NCBI GenBank assembly: GCA_019671135.1
Contig: JAHRHY010000013.1
Location: forward strand, 1-64,000
Direction: 5' to 3'
Source of the DNA: Linnemannia hyalina
Lineage: Eukaryota > Mortierellomycota > Mortierellomycetes > Mortierellales > Mortierellaceae
Length of the DNA stretch: 64,000 nt
Part shown: positions 40,798 through 50,596 of the stretch, piece by piece
How positions within the stretch are numbered: position 1 is the first letter of the stretch
How the letters are laid out: each line of letters opens with the position of its first letter
Made by a program: the position numbers and the translations under genes
Notes under the pieces: model-generated
Told to the model about the DNA's origin: nothing
Seen by the model: only the letters and a program-made list of their open reading frames with translations
The model's database searches: none

Positions 40798-41896
40798 AAG
40801 TGCTCCAATCAATTGATCAACCAAAACGCGATTTTGACCCTTTTTTTGAAATGCTCATTCATCAATGTTCCGACCGGCCCTCAGATTCCTGTGATTCATT
40901 CTCTTGATTCGTAACTTCATTCATCGCCACTTGCCTTTTTTTGCATGGACCGACATCGGATCATCGCTAGAATTGAAATGCCGATGTTGGTTGATCAGTT
41001 AATTGATTAATTGCATCATTATTTTCTTTTCAAAGTGCGGAGGTCTTTTTATGTTCTATCTACCTTCAGACTTCAATGACGTACTTCTACAATCCTATAT
41101 GACCTTCTATCAAAGTTTGTAGCTCCTACCCAAAGTCTTTTGTGTATGACCTATATGCATGACGTTACATGGGTTTAGCACGTGTTTAGCTATTTTTTTA
41201 ATACCACAAGCTCAATACACTTTCTACAGATAAATTGAAAGCAGTTACATACAAAGAACATTAGGTGGAATCTTAAAATCTTTAATGCGCGAAACCAGTC
41301 GTTCTCAATAGAGTGTAATATCATCACAATGTGTGAAATCGTGCTAGAGCCGTGTAATAAAATTTACTTTTACGATATCTTCTATAAATGAATAAAAGTC
41401 CCGCAAGTTTCCTATTTCCTAGGTCGCACACCATGTCCTCTGTATTGAACTGCTTTCAATTTATCTGTAGAAAGTGTATTGAGCTTGTGGTATTAAAAAA
41501 ATAGCTAAACACGTGCTGAACCCATGTAACGTCATGCATATAGGTCATACACAAAAGACTTTGGGTAGGAGCTACAAACTTTGATAGAAGGTCATATAGG
41601 ATTGTAGAAGTACGTCATTGAAGTCTGAAGGTAGATAGAACATAAAAAGACCTCCGCACTTTGAAAAGAAAATAATGATGCAATTAATCAATTAACTGAT
41701 CAACCAACATCGGCATTTCAATTCTAGCGATGATCCGATGTCGGTCCATGCAAAAAAAGGCAAGTGGCGATGAATGAAGTTACGAATCAAGAGAATGAAT
41801 CACAGGAATCTGAGGGCCGGTCGGAACATTGATGAATGAGCATTTCAAAAAAAGGGTCAAAATCGCGTTTTGGTTGATCAATTGATTGGAGCACTT
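40798..41896. mobile_element. 1.1-kb fold-back MITE related to the Tc1 element
   Basis: Two 449-bp inverted arms (40798-41246 and 41448-41896) around a 201-bp loop, flanked by TA. The outer end AAGTGCTCC...TTGATCAACCAAAACGCG closely resembles the Tc1 end at 37059, so it is probably mobilised by that transposase. No coding capacity. The loop shows no gene. Confidence 0.92.
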
Positions 41897-42233
41897 TACA
41901 TTTACATCTCTTACTTCCACTCCTCTTAAAGTTGCATGAGGATACAAGTGCTTTAGATGATCACATACAAGAAGTACTATCCTTAATCTCACAGTGAGGG
42001 TTACAGTTTAATAGTAGTTGGACACATTCAAGAGATTGGTGTGCAAAAAATAAGAAGACTGTTGTTTGGAGAATAGGTTGGTGTTTAGCAGGATAGTTAT
42101 GCAAGGGATGTTACAGTGGTTGTTTTACATGGTGGATATTATATATACACTCTCCTTTAATGGTCGCTGTAGATATTGTCAAGGTCAGCAGAGATGTAAC
42201 ATATACTATATTACAATTTGGACTTGAAAGGCC
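41897..42233 (-). mobile_element. E element relic E11 (truncated, inverted)
   Basis: Diverged remnant of E in reverse orientation. The p90 region is readable on the plus strand (CSEGYSLIV-GHIQE... MLQWLFYMV) with frameshifts, and the element ends TTGAAAGGCCTT. Its other end is cut by the fold-back MITE. It lies directly before an old gypsy-3 integrase fragment. Confidence 0.7.
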
Positions 42234-42411
42234 TTCATACAACAATGCAACACACTCAACAACAAAAACAACACCATTCTTTGCCAACCTCGGTTACCAT
42301 CCGAAATTCACCATCACCATCCCAAGAGTCTCAAAGGATAATGTCCCGGCCCAGGAACGCATCCAGGCCCTAAAGAACCTCTATGCGGAGATGCAACTCA
42401 ATATCCACACC
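42234..42411 (+). pseudogene. Old gypsy-3 integrase fragment, part 1
   Basis: Reads SYNNATHSTTKTTPFFANLG ... LYAEMQLNIHT, the end of a gypsy integrase core. It continues in frame at 54210 ([15 protein letters not shown]) after removal of the 42412-54204 gypsy-3 insertion and one ACACC duplication. Confidence 0.9.
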
Positions 42412-42606
42412 TGTCAAGAAAGCAGACCAAGCAATAGAATGAAGTAGATAAAGATAACCTTGATCAAGGGCTAGGAAATGAGTATGATGAATAGGTTAAG
42501 GCGTATGTTATTAGCGATACCAAGTAAAGAGCTATAGATTTACTATCTAAGGCCCTTTTATATTTGTTAGGGCGAAGTTACAAGAGCAAGCTCTTGTCTC
42601 GTGACA
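42412..42606 (-). mobile_element. 3' LTR of gypsy-3 (195 bp, minus-strand element)
   Basis: TGTCAAG...GTGACA. Partner 5' LTR is at 54010-54204, with about six differences by eye. Preceded by ACACC (42407-42411), the target duplication. Confidence 0.9.
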
Positions 42607-42685
42607 ACCTCCCCCTCTAGGGCCGAGTTCCAAGTGGCCTTTGGCTGGGTTTGTGAGGGTGTTGCAGATGGAACTCGCGAACAAG

Positions 42686-43180
42686 GCGGCCCCTTCATGT
42701 GCAGAGGATATAAAAAGGCATATAAAAAATATCCAAAGTCCAAGGAACGGAGTGTTGACTTCCATAACTGGCATATCTCTTTATAGTGGGCAACAGAACA
42801 CAGAATAAAATAGCAATAGACAGCACAAGAATTTTTAAAATGTAATCTCTCCCCTGTATTTCACGACAAAGATACAGTTGGGAATACAAGTGCTTTAGAT
42901 GATCACATACAAGAACTACTCTGTCGAATCTTGCAGTGAGGGTTACAGGTTAATAGTAGATGGACATATTCAAGAGTTTGGTGTGCGAAAAATAAGAAGA
43001 CTTTGTTGTTTGGAGAATAGGTTGGTGTTTAGTAGGATAGTTAAACAAAAAATGTTACAATGGTTGTCTTATATGCTTGGTATCATATATACATTCTCCT
43101 CTAATGGACGCGGTGGATATCGTCAAGATCTGCAGAGATGTAACAAACACCATATGATAATTTGGACTTGAAAGGCCTCC
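42686..43180 (-). mobile_element. E element copy E7 with AAG target duplication (inverted)
   Basis: 495 bp in reverse orientation. Duplication AAG at 42683-42685 and 43181-43183; empty site CCGGACCTTGTTCGCG at about 54649-54664. Confidence 0.95.
42899..43171 (+). CDS. p90 of E7 (second subfamily)
   Basis: Intact 90-codon p90 with subfamily changes: MITYKNYSVES at the start, QEFGVRK, SSNGRGGYRQDLQRC and MIIWT at the end. The intact frame in a diverged subfamily supports coding. Confidence 0.58.
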   Translation: MITYKNYSVESCSEGYRLIVDGHIQEFGVRKIRRLCCLENRLVFSRIVKQKMLQWLSYMLGIIYTFSSNGRGGYRQDLQRCNKHHMIIWT

Positions 43181-43420
43181 AAGGTCCGGGGAATTCTTGA
43201 CACAGGCGGCCGGTTCCCAGGCTCGTTCGGATACGGGGTAGCCTCTCCAATGTATATAGTATTCATGGTTGTTGCGCCTGATCCGTAAATCCAAAATGGC
43301 CTCAACCTCGTACTCCTCATCTCCGGAGACGACAAGCGGAGGAGGTCGTTTTGGGGCTCGACCGGGGATCGTATCTGGATGCGCACGCTCAAGTAAGTTT
43401 ACATGAAAGACAGGATGTAG

Positions 43421-43915
43421 GGAGGCCTTTCAGGTCCAAGTTATCATATGGTGTTTGTTACATCTCTGTAGATCTCGACAATATCCATAGCGACTATGGG
43501 ATGAGAATGTATATATGATACCAAGCATATAAGACAACCATTGTAACATTTTTTGTTCAACTATCCTACTAAACACCAACCTATTCTCCAAACAACAAAG
43601 TCTTCTTATTTTTCGCACACCACACTCTTGAATATGTCCATCTACTATTAACCTGTAACCCTCACTGCAAGATTCGCCAGAGTAGTTCTTGTATGTCATC
43701 ATCTAAAGCACTTGTACTCTCAACTGTATCTTTGGGGCGAAATACAGGGGAGAGATTACATTTTAAAAAAACATGTGCTATCTATTGCTATTTTATTCTG
43801 TGTTCTGTTGCCCACTATGAAGAGATATGTCAGTTATGGAAGTAAACACTCCGTTCCTTGGGCTTTGGATATTTTTTATATGCCTTTTTATATCCTCTGC
43901 ACATGAAGGGGCCGC
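43421..43915 (+). mobile_element. E element copy E8 (left end of a composite)
   Basis: 495 bp, left flank GGATG-TAG of gypsy-3 pol (empty site at about 54413-54425 on the opposite strand). Followed by the standard cargo start TACCGAATAAAAT, so it is the left E of a fourth cargo unit whose right E is missing. Confidence 0.92.
43430..43702 (-). CDS. p90 of E8
   Basis: Intact 90-codon p90, same as E2. Confidence 0.55.
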   Translation of the reverse strand: MMTYKNYSGESCSEGYRLIVDGHIQECGVRKIRRLCCLENRLVFSRIVEQKMLQWLSYMLGIIYTFSSHSRYGYCRDLQRCNKHHMITWT

Positions 43916-45183
43916 TACCGAATAAAATATAAAAATATATTTGTATTCTCAACTATGTGCTTGCTATATGATAGATACCATCCTACATGCTGTTGTGTAT
44001 GCAGTTAAGTATAAGCCTTTTTAAAAAATTGTTATTGTTGGTTAACGTCATGACAATCCAATACATAAATATTATTATGGATCTAACAAAACACTTCCAA
44101 CAACTGCTTGATGACCATTGGACTTTCCTCAACGCTGGATGGCCAACAATTACACCACGTAATAATCATCGTACTGTAAGCAAGGAAATTGGGTATATGC
44201 CAGAAATAAAAGAAACCCTAAATCGACGCCTTGGTCCTATTCCAGTGTACTTCTTTCTTGTTGACATCTGGCCAAAGGTTAAGTATCCTGGTCCATACAA
44301 AGAAGTGGAGAAAGGTCTTTTAATGCTCTATCATCTTGTCAAAGGACTGTCTATGGAAGCAATGGAACCACACATGCCAAAAAGTAGTTTTCATGCAATG
44401 CACTCTGTGTTTTATAAGAAAGAATATACTTTGCACAACAAGTACATCACCAACTGTATTGCAACAATGTTCTCCACAATTAAAATACGCCTTTTGTCTG
44501 CAAAGGAAAAGAATCCTCCATTATTTAAGCATGTTACATTGCATCTTGATGGTCATGATACAAGAGCAATATACAAAGGTGAGAGTAGTGCTGATATGTA
44601 CTCTTACAAGCTGAAAAAGTCAGGATTACGCACACAGGTAGCAATGGATTGTAATGGCATGGCTTTATTTGTCTCCAAATCTGCATCTTGCAAGAACAAT
44701 GCTGATGGAACAATGCTGCTAACGATGAAGTTGGACAAGAGAGTGCATGAGATGGATTGCATTGCTCTCGATAGAGGGTATCCACAGTTCTTAAGGAGGC
44801 TTATAGATGAGTCTGATATTCTTAGAGTCCAAAATTTCGCTCATCCATACCGTAAACAGAAGAACAAGGAACTTACACAGGAAGAAGCGTTATACAATAC
44901 CACCTTTGGTAGTTTCCGCTCGCAGATGGAATCTCTGTTTGCAGACCTTGGTTCCACATTTGAGAAACACAACAACCGTACTCCTGTGTTGGTGGATAAG
45001 AAACAAACATATAATTTGCAGTTGAAGTTATCTTTATTACTCTTAAACATGAAAAAGATGGTTGCTTTGTTGAAGATTTCTGCAGAACCAATTCATACAG
45101 CTTGGCTTCGCGAAGGCTTCGAGTATCCGACGACAGAGAACGACGTTGAGCAACCAATGGGATATGTTGATGTTGGTGCGCTA

Positions 45184-45678
45184 GGAGGCCTTTCAAGTCC
45201 AAATTATCATATGGTGTTTGTTACATCTCTGCAGATCTTGACGATATCCACCGCGTCCATTAGAGGAGAATGTATATATGATACCAAGCATATAAGACAA
45301 CCATTGTAGCATTTTTTGTTTAACTATCCTACTAAACACCAACCTATTCTCCAAACAACAAAGTCTTCTTATTTTTCGCACACCAAACTCTTGAATATGT
45401 CCATCTACTATTAACCTGTAACCCTCACTGCAAGATTCGACAGAGTAGTTCTTGTATGTGATCATCTAAAGCACTTGTATTCCCAACTGTATCTTTGTCG
45501 TGAAATACAGGGGAGAGATTACATTTTAAAAATTCTTGTGCTGTCTATTGCTATTTTATTCTGTGTTCTGTTGCCCACTATGAAGAGATATGCCAGTTAT
45601 GGAAGTCAACACTCCGTTCCTTGGACTTTGGATATTTTTTATATGCCTTTTTATATCCTCTGCACATGAAGGGGCCGC
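45184..45678 (+). mobile_element. E element copy E9 with CTA target duplication
   Basis: Second-subfamily E inserted in DDE-A4. CTA at 45181-45183 and 45679-45681; the other three type A genes give the empty site GGTGCGCTAGTGGAGG. Confidence 0.96.
45193..45465 (-). CDS. p90 of E9
   Basis: Intact 90-codon p90 of the second subfamily, matching the E7 copy by eye although the nucleotide sequences differ at several positions. Confidence 0.57.
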   Translation of the reverse strand: MITYKNYSVESCSEGYRLIVDGHIQEFGVRKIRRLCCLENRLVFSRIVKQKMLQWLSYMLGIIYTFSSNGRGGYRQDLQRCNKHHMIIWT

Positions 45679-45858
45679 CTAGTGGAGGATGGAAATACCA
45701 TGGCAGAACTCCAGAGCAAATTTCTTGGTATTAAACTTCATGGTGATGTTAATGTTGATGAGGACACACCAATGGATCAAGCAGTAATAATGCAACCCGG
45801 CCTTTCCATTGAGCTTAGAAGTACGAATCGACAAATGGATGTTAATGGTAATCTGTAG

Positions 45859-46432
45859 ACTTATTGCAGGTTTTTAAAAGAATAGACATACATGGCCTAT
45901 TTAGTCAGCTTTAAGATACGGTATTAACTGCCAAGACGCTAATATGCACCGGTATCTATTATTAAAAGCCATGGTATTATTGTAGTAGATCGGATGCTAT
46001 TCTATGCTATTCTACAGCATTCCTTTTTATTTAACAAAGAGGATAAACACATGTACAAACCTACGTCATAAAATAATACTACATTCTTAACCATTTTTAA
46101 ACCCCGTCTTTAATGCCAAGCAGTCTTAATAAGCAAGATCTACGTCATACGAGGAACACTACATTATTAACCACTTAGATGCCTTTTTAAAACTCTTTTG
46201 TTACTAAGCGCCAAGCAGTGCTAATAAGCAAGCGCTATTACTGTCCATTGTGGCAGTGTTCCTGAATTAGTATAAATAAAGGAGTCCACTTCCCTCTTGC
46301 TTAATCTTTATCTAGTAACCAACCAACAATTATCCATATCTATACAACCATCCATACCTATACAACCATCTTTTATTGCAATTCTTTATATCAGTGTACT
46401 AAGCAGCTGCAATCTACCACACATAAACTGAA
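45859..46432 (+). promoter_or_regulatory. Acidic-gene promoter region, gene missing
   Basis: Same region as 27694-28324, with TATAAATA about 46274-46281. It stops at ACATAAACTGAA, inside the leader, where the gypsy-1 LTR begins. The acidic gene itself is absent from this unit. Confidence 0.6.
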
Positions 46433-46580
46433 TGAAAAATATAGCGTACCTTGGAGTAAGTGAGAAAGAAGATGGGGGTTCGTTTATTACTAAGTCTAGG
46501 GTTTAAATACTAAGGGACACTGCCCTTAATTATCTCACTGAGTACGCTTCTTGATAATGTACAGTCACGAAAATGCGACA
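46433..46580 (-). repeat. Gypsy-1 3' LTR
   Basis: 148 bp, identical by eye to 52674-52821. Adjacent on its inner side (46581-46597) is a purine-rich tract on the minus strand (AAAGGGAGAGGAAAGC), the expected plus-strand primer. Confidence 0.92.
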
Positions 46581-46651
46581 GCTTTCCTCTCCCTTTGAAG
46601 AACGAATTATGAGTTCTTGGATTTCAAAGGCATGTAGTGGATGGACATAAT

Positions 46652-49600
46652 TTATGTCTTACTTCGATTGCGGGCCCGCCTGCGTTTACGCCTTGGCGGC
46701 AATAATGATTCTTCTTCTTCATGTTGTTCTTCGTCTTGTTGTTCTTCTTGTTCATCATCAGAATCTGCAGGGGAATCGGCTGTTATCAGAGGATTTGGCT
46801 GTTCATTAATGTTTTCTTTATCTTTCCAGTAGGAAGTAAGAGAAGATCGTTCAACAAAGTTCTCTTCTGGTTCCCAGGTGTTGAGCTTGTTGGAATAGTT
46901 TTTCCATTTGACGAAATATTCTTTCTTCGTACTGTCATGTGTATGTTGCCTATGTGCTACCACTTTTTCCACCTCATAGGTGTCTGATTCATCGGCGTCG
47001 TCAAGGACCAGTTTGAGTTGAGATGGTGCGTATGATCTTTCTAAAATAGCGCCAGTTCCATCTTTAAGGATATATGCGCCACCCGCGTTGCGGTTGACTA
47101 CTGTGTATGGTCCTTCATATCTTGGTGATAATTTTTCGCCGAGAATTGGATCAAGTGTCATCACTTTGGCTCCATCGGGGAACTCGTTGAGTAATACTGT
47201 ACGATTGAACCTCTCTATCATTCTCTTTTGAGTGTTCTCTGTATTTTCTTTGATTGCTGGAAAGACTGTTTTGGTCATGTACTCAAGTCGTTCAAGAAGT
47301 TTATCTTGTGTTAATGGATTGTTTTTCTCATCACAGAAGTGGCTGAAACCGTTGTTTTGACGTGCAAAGAAGAGTGAAAATGGAGATGAGTTGTGTAGTG
47401 ATACAATGCGTGTGTTCATCGATAATTGAATGAAAGGAAGGTGTTCGTCCCACATATGCCCCTCCTCGAGAACTTGTTTTCTGATCATTTGTACGGCTGT
47501 TTTGACATGGTTTTCGGCCACACCATTGCCGCGAGGGTGGTAAGGGGTAATAAGACGATGGTCGATGCACATTTTTGTGGTCAAAAGTTTTGTAATTGTA
47601 TTGACGAATTCTCCACCATTGTCAGATTGAAGTATTTTAGGAAAGCCGATTAAACAGAACAATTCCCATAGCGCAGTGGCTACAGTTAGACCTTTTTTGT
47701 TTGGCAAGGCGCGCAAGAAAACAAATCGCGTGCAAACATCAACAACTACAAGTAGTCGGACGTTTTTGTTCTTTGTCAACGGAAGCGGACCTGCCAGATC
47801 AATGGCTATGTGTTCTCCTGGAAGTTGAGCATTGATGGCTTTCATAGGATGGTATCCTTTTCGTGCAATATTGAATCGTTGACATTCTCGGCATCGTTTG
47901 ATAAAATCGACACATTCTTGTGACAGATGAGGCCAAGTAAGTCCTTGTTCATGAATAGAATTGACCATTGCGTTTGCTCCAATATGTCCCATTGCATGGG
48001 TTGTAAACAATATATTGTTTCTTTTAACTGGATCTACTTCTTTGCGTTCAGTTTCTTTATCTTGGATTAGATGCATGTAGGAAATAATTTTCTTTTGATC
48101 AGCTTTAGCTGTATTTTTATTTGTGATTTCAATTGGATATAGGCGTGATAGGGCATCGGGTAATACGTTAAGAATGCCTGGGCGATAGTGCACCGTGAAA
48201 GTATAGTTTAAGATTGTTTCTTGCCAGTTGGTGAGCATTGAGTTGAGCTCAGGTTGAGTATGGATGTATACAAGTGAACGATGATCGGTATATAAGTCAA
48301 AGTGTCTTCCCCAGAGGTAGTAGTGAAAACGATTGAGTGCAAAGACAATCGCTAACAATTCTCTATGCGTTGCTGAATATCTGCGTTCACGATCTTGCAA
48401 AGATCGCGACATGAATGATATATAGTTGATAGTGTCTGGGTACTTTGGACCCTTTGGAAGTTGATAGAGTACAGCGCCAATCCCGACGTTAGAAGCATCG
48501 GTGGCTACATAGAAAGGTTGACTGAAGTCTGGGAAGGACAAGACAGGGGCTATGAGCAAGATATTTCGTAGTGCATCAAAGGCGCGCTTCTGCTCATCAT
48601 TCATTACGAAAGAGTCGGTTCGACTGCGAAGTGCATCCAGAGGTGCTGCGACCGTACTGAAGTTTGGAACATATTCACGGAAAAAATTACACGTTCCGAG
48701 GTAAGATTGGATTTGTTTGGCGCAAGTGGCATATTCCACCTTGTGCATGTTCACAAGCTTCTTGGTGTCAACACTCTTGCCATGGAGACCCACAAGGAAT
48801 CCAAGGAGTGAGATCTGTGTGCTGAAGAAGTTGCATTTATCGCGGTTGATAATTAATTTTGCCTCGTTGAGACGTTTAATTACAATCTTTACGTGTTCAG
48901 CGTGCTCTTTTCTCGAACGTGAAAATATAACGATGTCATCAATAAAGTTGCATACAAACGGTAGATCACCGAGGATCCGGTTCATTCCACGCTGAAATAG
49001 ACTCGACAGAGGCTTCAAACCAAATGGTGCTTTTTTGAACATGTATTGAGTACCCTTATGCATGAATGCCGTGAGAGGTTGGTCCTCTTCGTGGATTGGT
49101 AGTCTGTGGTATGCTTGTGTGAGATCGATCGTGGTGTACACAGCGTTGCCTGATAGGCGGTTGAGAATATCTGGTATAAGTGGCAATGGATAATTGTCGT
49201 CTGGTAGGTGTTTGTTTAAGGGTCTTGGATCAAGACACACACGCCATAGTGTTTTGTTTCCTTCTGCATCTTTCTTTGCTGCTAGCGTTAATGAATTGTT
49301 ATGGACGTTGCCTACAGGGGCTAGTTTGATTACATCGTCATCCTTCCATTTCCTGATTGCTTCATCGAAAATAGGAATTTGTTTTTCTGCAAATGGACGC
49401 GGTCGTCTAAAAAGCACAGTGCCTTCAGGTACAGGAAGAAATACCTTCATTTCCGGAACGGGACAATGACTGGTGACGGGAACTTGTTTATTCTCCTTTA
49501 GTACACCTTCAATAGCCTTGAGGAAGGTTTCTTTTTCTTTGATATATTGTTTTGTTTTTTCCTGACTTGGAATTTTTCCTGGTATGAGTGAAGGTTTGTG

Positions 49601-50596
49601 GTCCGGATCTGGATCTGGAAGAGTTGTAGCATCCGCTCCTGGGTCAGGTAGTCCGGTTATGCCCAGTCCAAATCGGTGGAAGAGATCGATTCCAATTGTG
49701 AATGGATATTGCTGATCTATGACCTCCAGTGGTGCTGACACATAGTGAATTCCAACCTGTAGTTCGATGTTATCTGTTCTTCCAGTTCTTGGGATTGTGA
49801 TTGACTGATCAACGAGCGTGATGACTCCATCGACTGGGTTGATGTTCACTTTGTGTTTTTCTGCTATGTCCCGACGAATGCAAGAGTCTGTGGCTCCTGT
49901 GTCAACTAGTGCTTCGTACTTCTCTCCTTCGAATGTGATGGTAGTGAGAACTCTTTTTTCTCTGTCGGAGATGTTGGGTGCTTGTAGTGCTCGCAAAGTG
50001 ATTGTTTTATTGTTTGTTGAATTGTAGAAGCTAAGCGAATCCATTTTCCCTAGCAGTTCCTGTAAAAGGGTGTCCTCAAGTCGTATCGCCCGAATGTTAT
50101 TGTATAATTGTGTTGATCCTGGTAGAATGGATGATGAGGCGACAGTGATGCTTGGGTTGTTTGTGCTTGCTTGCTTTGATAGTTGTTGTTGGTTGCGGAG
50201 GTGAAGTGCTTGTTTTATTGTAAACTTATGGGCACGCGAAAGAGAAATTAGTTCCGGCTCTTCTTCGGTGGCTTTGTTGTTTGTTGTATGACTGCTTAAT
50301 GCAAATTCCTCTTTCTTTGCGTTCTGAATTGATTGACATTCCTTTATTTCTCCCCCCTTTTCAACATCTAAACGCATATCCAAACAAGGGCTTGGCACTG
50401 ACACCGTTGTGGCAGGCGTGGGGTTTGTACGTACTCGTTGTATGACAGGAATGCGATTAACACCAGTAGCATTATTTTTGATTGTTATGGCACATTGTGT
50501 ATGTTGTGTATTCAGTTCTATATTGTCTATGTTGTTTATGTTGCTAATGCTATTGTTTATGTTTTTAGTGTCGAGGGACTCGACCAAGTGGCTCAT
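46652..50596 (-). CDS. pol: Gypsy-1 Pol polyprotein (1,314 aa)
   Basis: Complete retrotransposon polyprotein. Aspartic protease with VDTGA at 231-235; reverse transcriptase with KKAPFGLKPLSSLFQRGM and FIDD at 551-554 (F for the usual Y); RNase H from about 680 (VATDASNVGIGAVLY, then TDHRSL). Integrase zinc site ends CRECQRF; core has D in AIDLAGPLP, D in LQSDNGGEF and E in GNGVAENHV. C-terminal chromodomain reads YEVEKVVAHRQHT ... YFVKWKNYSNKLNTWEPEENF. Ends in a basic tail (RRKRRRARNRSK). The ATG overlaps the gag stop (ATGA), so Pol may be made by termination-reinitiation or frameshifting. No stop codons; likely competent. Confidence 0.95.
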   Translation of the reverse strand: MSHLVESLDTKNINNSISNINNIDNIELNTQHTQCAITIKNNATGVNRIPVIQRVRTNPTPATTVSVPSPCLDMRLDVEKGGEIKECQSIQNAKKEEFALSSHTTNNKATEEEPELISLSRAHKFTIKQALHLRNQQQLSKQASTNNPSITVASSSILPGSTQLYNNIRAIRLEDTLLQELLGKMDSLSFYNSTNNKTITLRALQAPNISDREKRVLTTITFEGEKYEALVDTGATDSCIRRDIAEKHKVNINPVDGVITLVDQSITIPRTGRTDNIELQVGIHYVSAPLEVIDQQYPFTIGIDLFHRFGLGITGLPDPGADATTLPDPDPDHKPSLIPGKIPSQEKTKQYIKEKETFLKAIEGVLKENKQVPVTSHCPVPEMKVFLPVPEGTVLFRRPRPFAEKQIPIFDEAIRKWKDDDVIKLAPVGNVHNNSLTLAAKKDAEGNKTLWRVCLDPRPLNKHLPDDNYPLPLIPDILNRLSGNAVYTTIDLTQAYHRLPIHEEDQPLTAFMHKGTQYMFKKAPFGLKPLSSLFQRGMNRILGDLPFVCNFIDDIVIFSRSRKEHAEHVKIVIKRLNEAKLIINRDKCNFFSTQISLLGFLVGLHGKSVDTKKLVNMHKVEYATCAKQIQSYLGTCNFFREYVPNFSTVAAPLDALRSRTDSFVMNDEQKRAFDALRNILLIAPVLSFPDFSQPFYVATDASNVGIGAVLYQLPKGPKYPDTINYISFMSRSLQDRERRYSATHRELLAIVFALNRFHYYLWGRHFDLYTDHRSLVYIHTQPELNSMLTNWQETILNYTFTVHYRPGILNVLPDALSRLYPIEITNKNTAKADQKKIISYMHLIQDKETERKEVDPVKRNNILFTTHAMGHIGANAMVNSIHEQGLTWPHLSQECVDFIKRCRECQRFNIARKGYHPMKAINAQLPGEHIAIDLAGPLPLTKNKNVRLLVVVDVCTRFVFLRALPNKKGLTVATALWELFCLIGFPKILQSDNGGEFVNTITKLLTTKMCIDHRLITPYHPRGNGVAENHVKTAVQMIRKQVLEEGHMWDEHLPFIQLSMNTRIVSLHNSSPFSLFFARQNNGFSHFCDEKNNPLTQDKLLERLEYMTKTVFPAIKENTENTQKRMIERFNRTVLLNEFPDGAKVMTLDPILGEKLSPRYEGPYTVVNRNAGGAYILKDGTGAILERSYAPSQLKLVLDDADESDTYEVEKVVAHRQHTHDSTKKEYFVKWKNYSNKLNTWEPEENFVERSSLTSYWKDKENINEQPNPLITADSPADSDDEQEEQQDEEQHEEEESLLPPRRKRRRARNRSKT

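Larger units (their letters stand above)
42607..43420 (-). pseudogene. Gypsy-3 pol 3' end (chromodomain), interrupted by E7
   Basis: Minus-strand remnant of gypsy-3 pol: [19 protein letters not shown] integrase end, then chromodomain (MDLRIRRNNHEYYIHWRGYP ... ERAWEPAACVKNSPDL), cut by E7 at AAG, then the last residues before the LTR. Its upstream side is cut by E8 at TAG. The intact sequence of both sites is preserved in the older copy at 54210-54731. RT, RNase H and most of integrase are absent from the window. Confidence 0.85.
44077..45858 (+). pseudogene. DDE transposase type A, copy 4, interrupted by E9
   Basis: Same protein as copies 2 and 3 up to GYVDVGAL, where E9 is inserted (45184-45678). 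The tail resumes at 45682 and runs to the stop at 45858. The catalytic core is upstream of the insertion, but DCIALDRGY has R for the usual G directly after the second catalytic D, and DTRAIYKG replaces DTRATYKG. The open frame with E9 runs on to 45309 and gives a foreign tail. Probably inactive. Confidence 0.88.
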
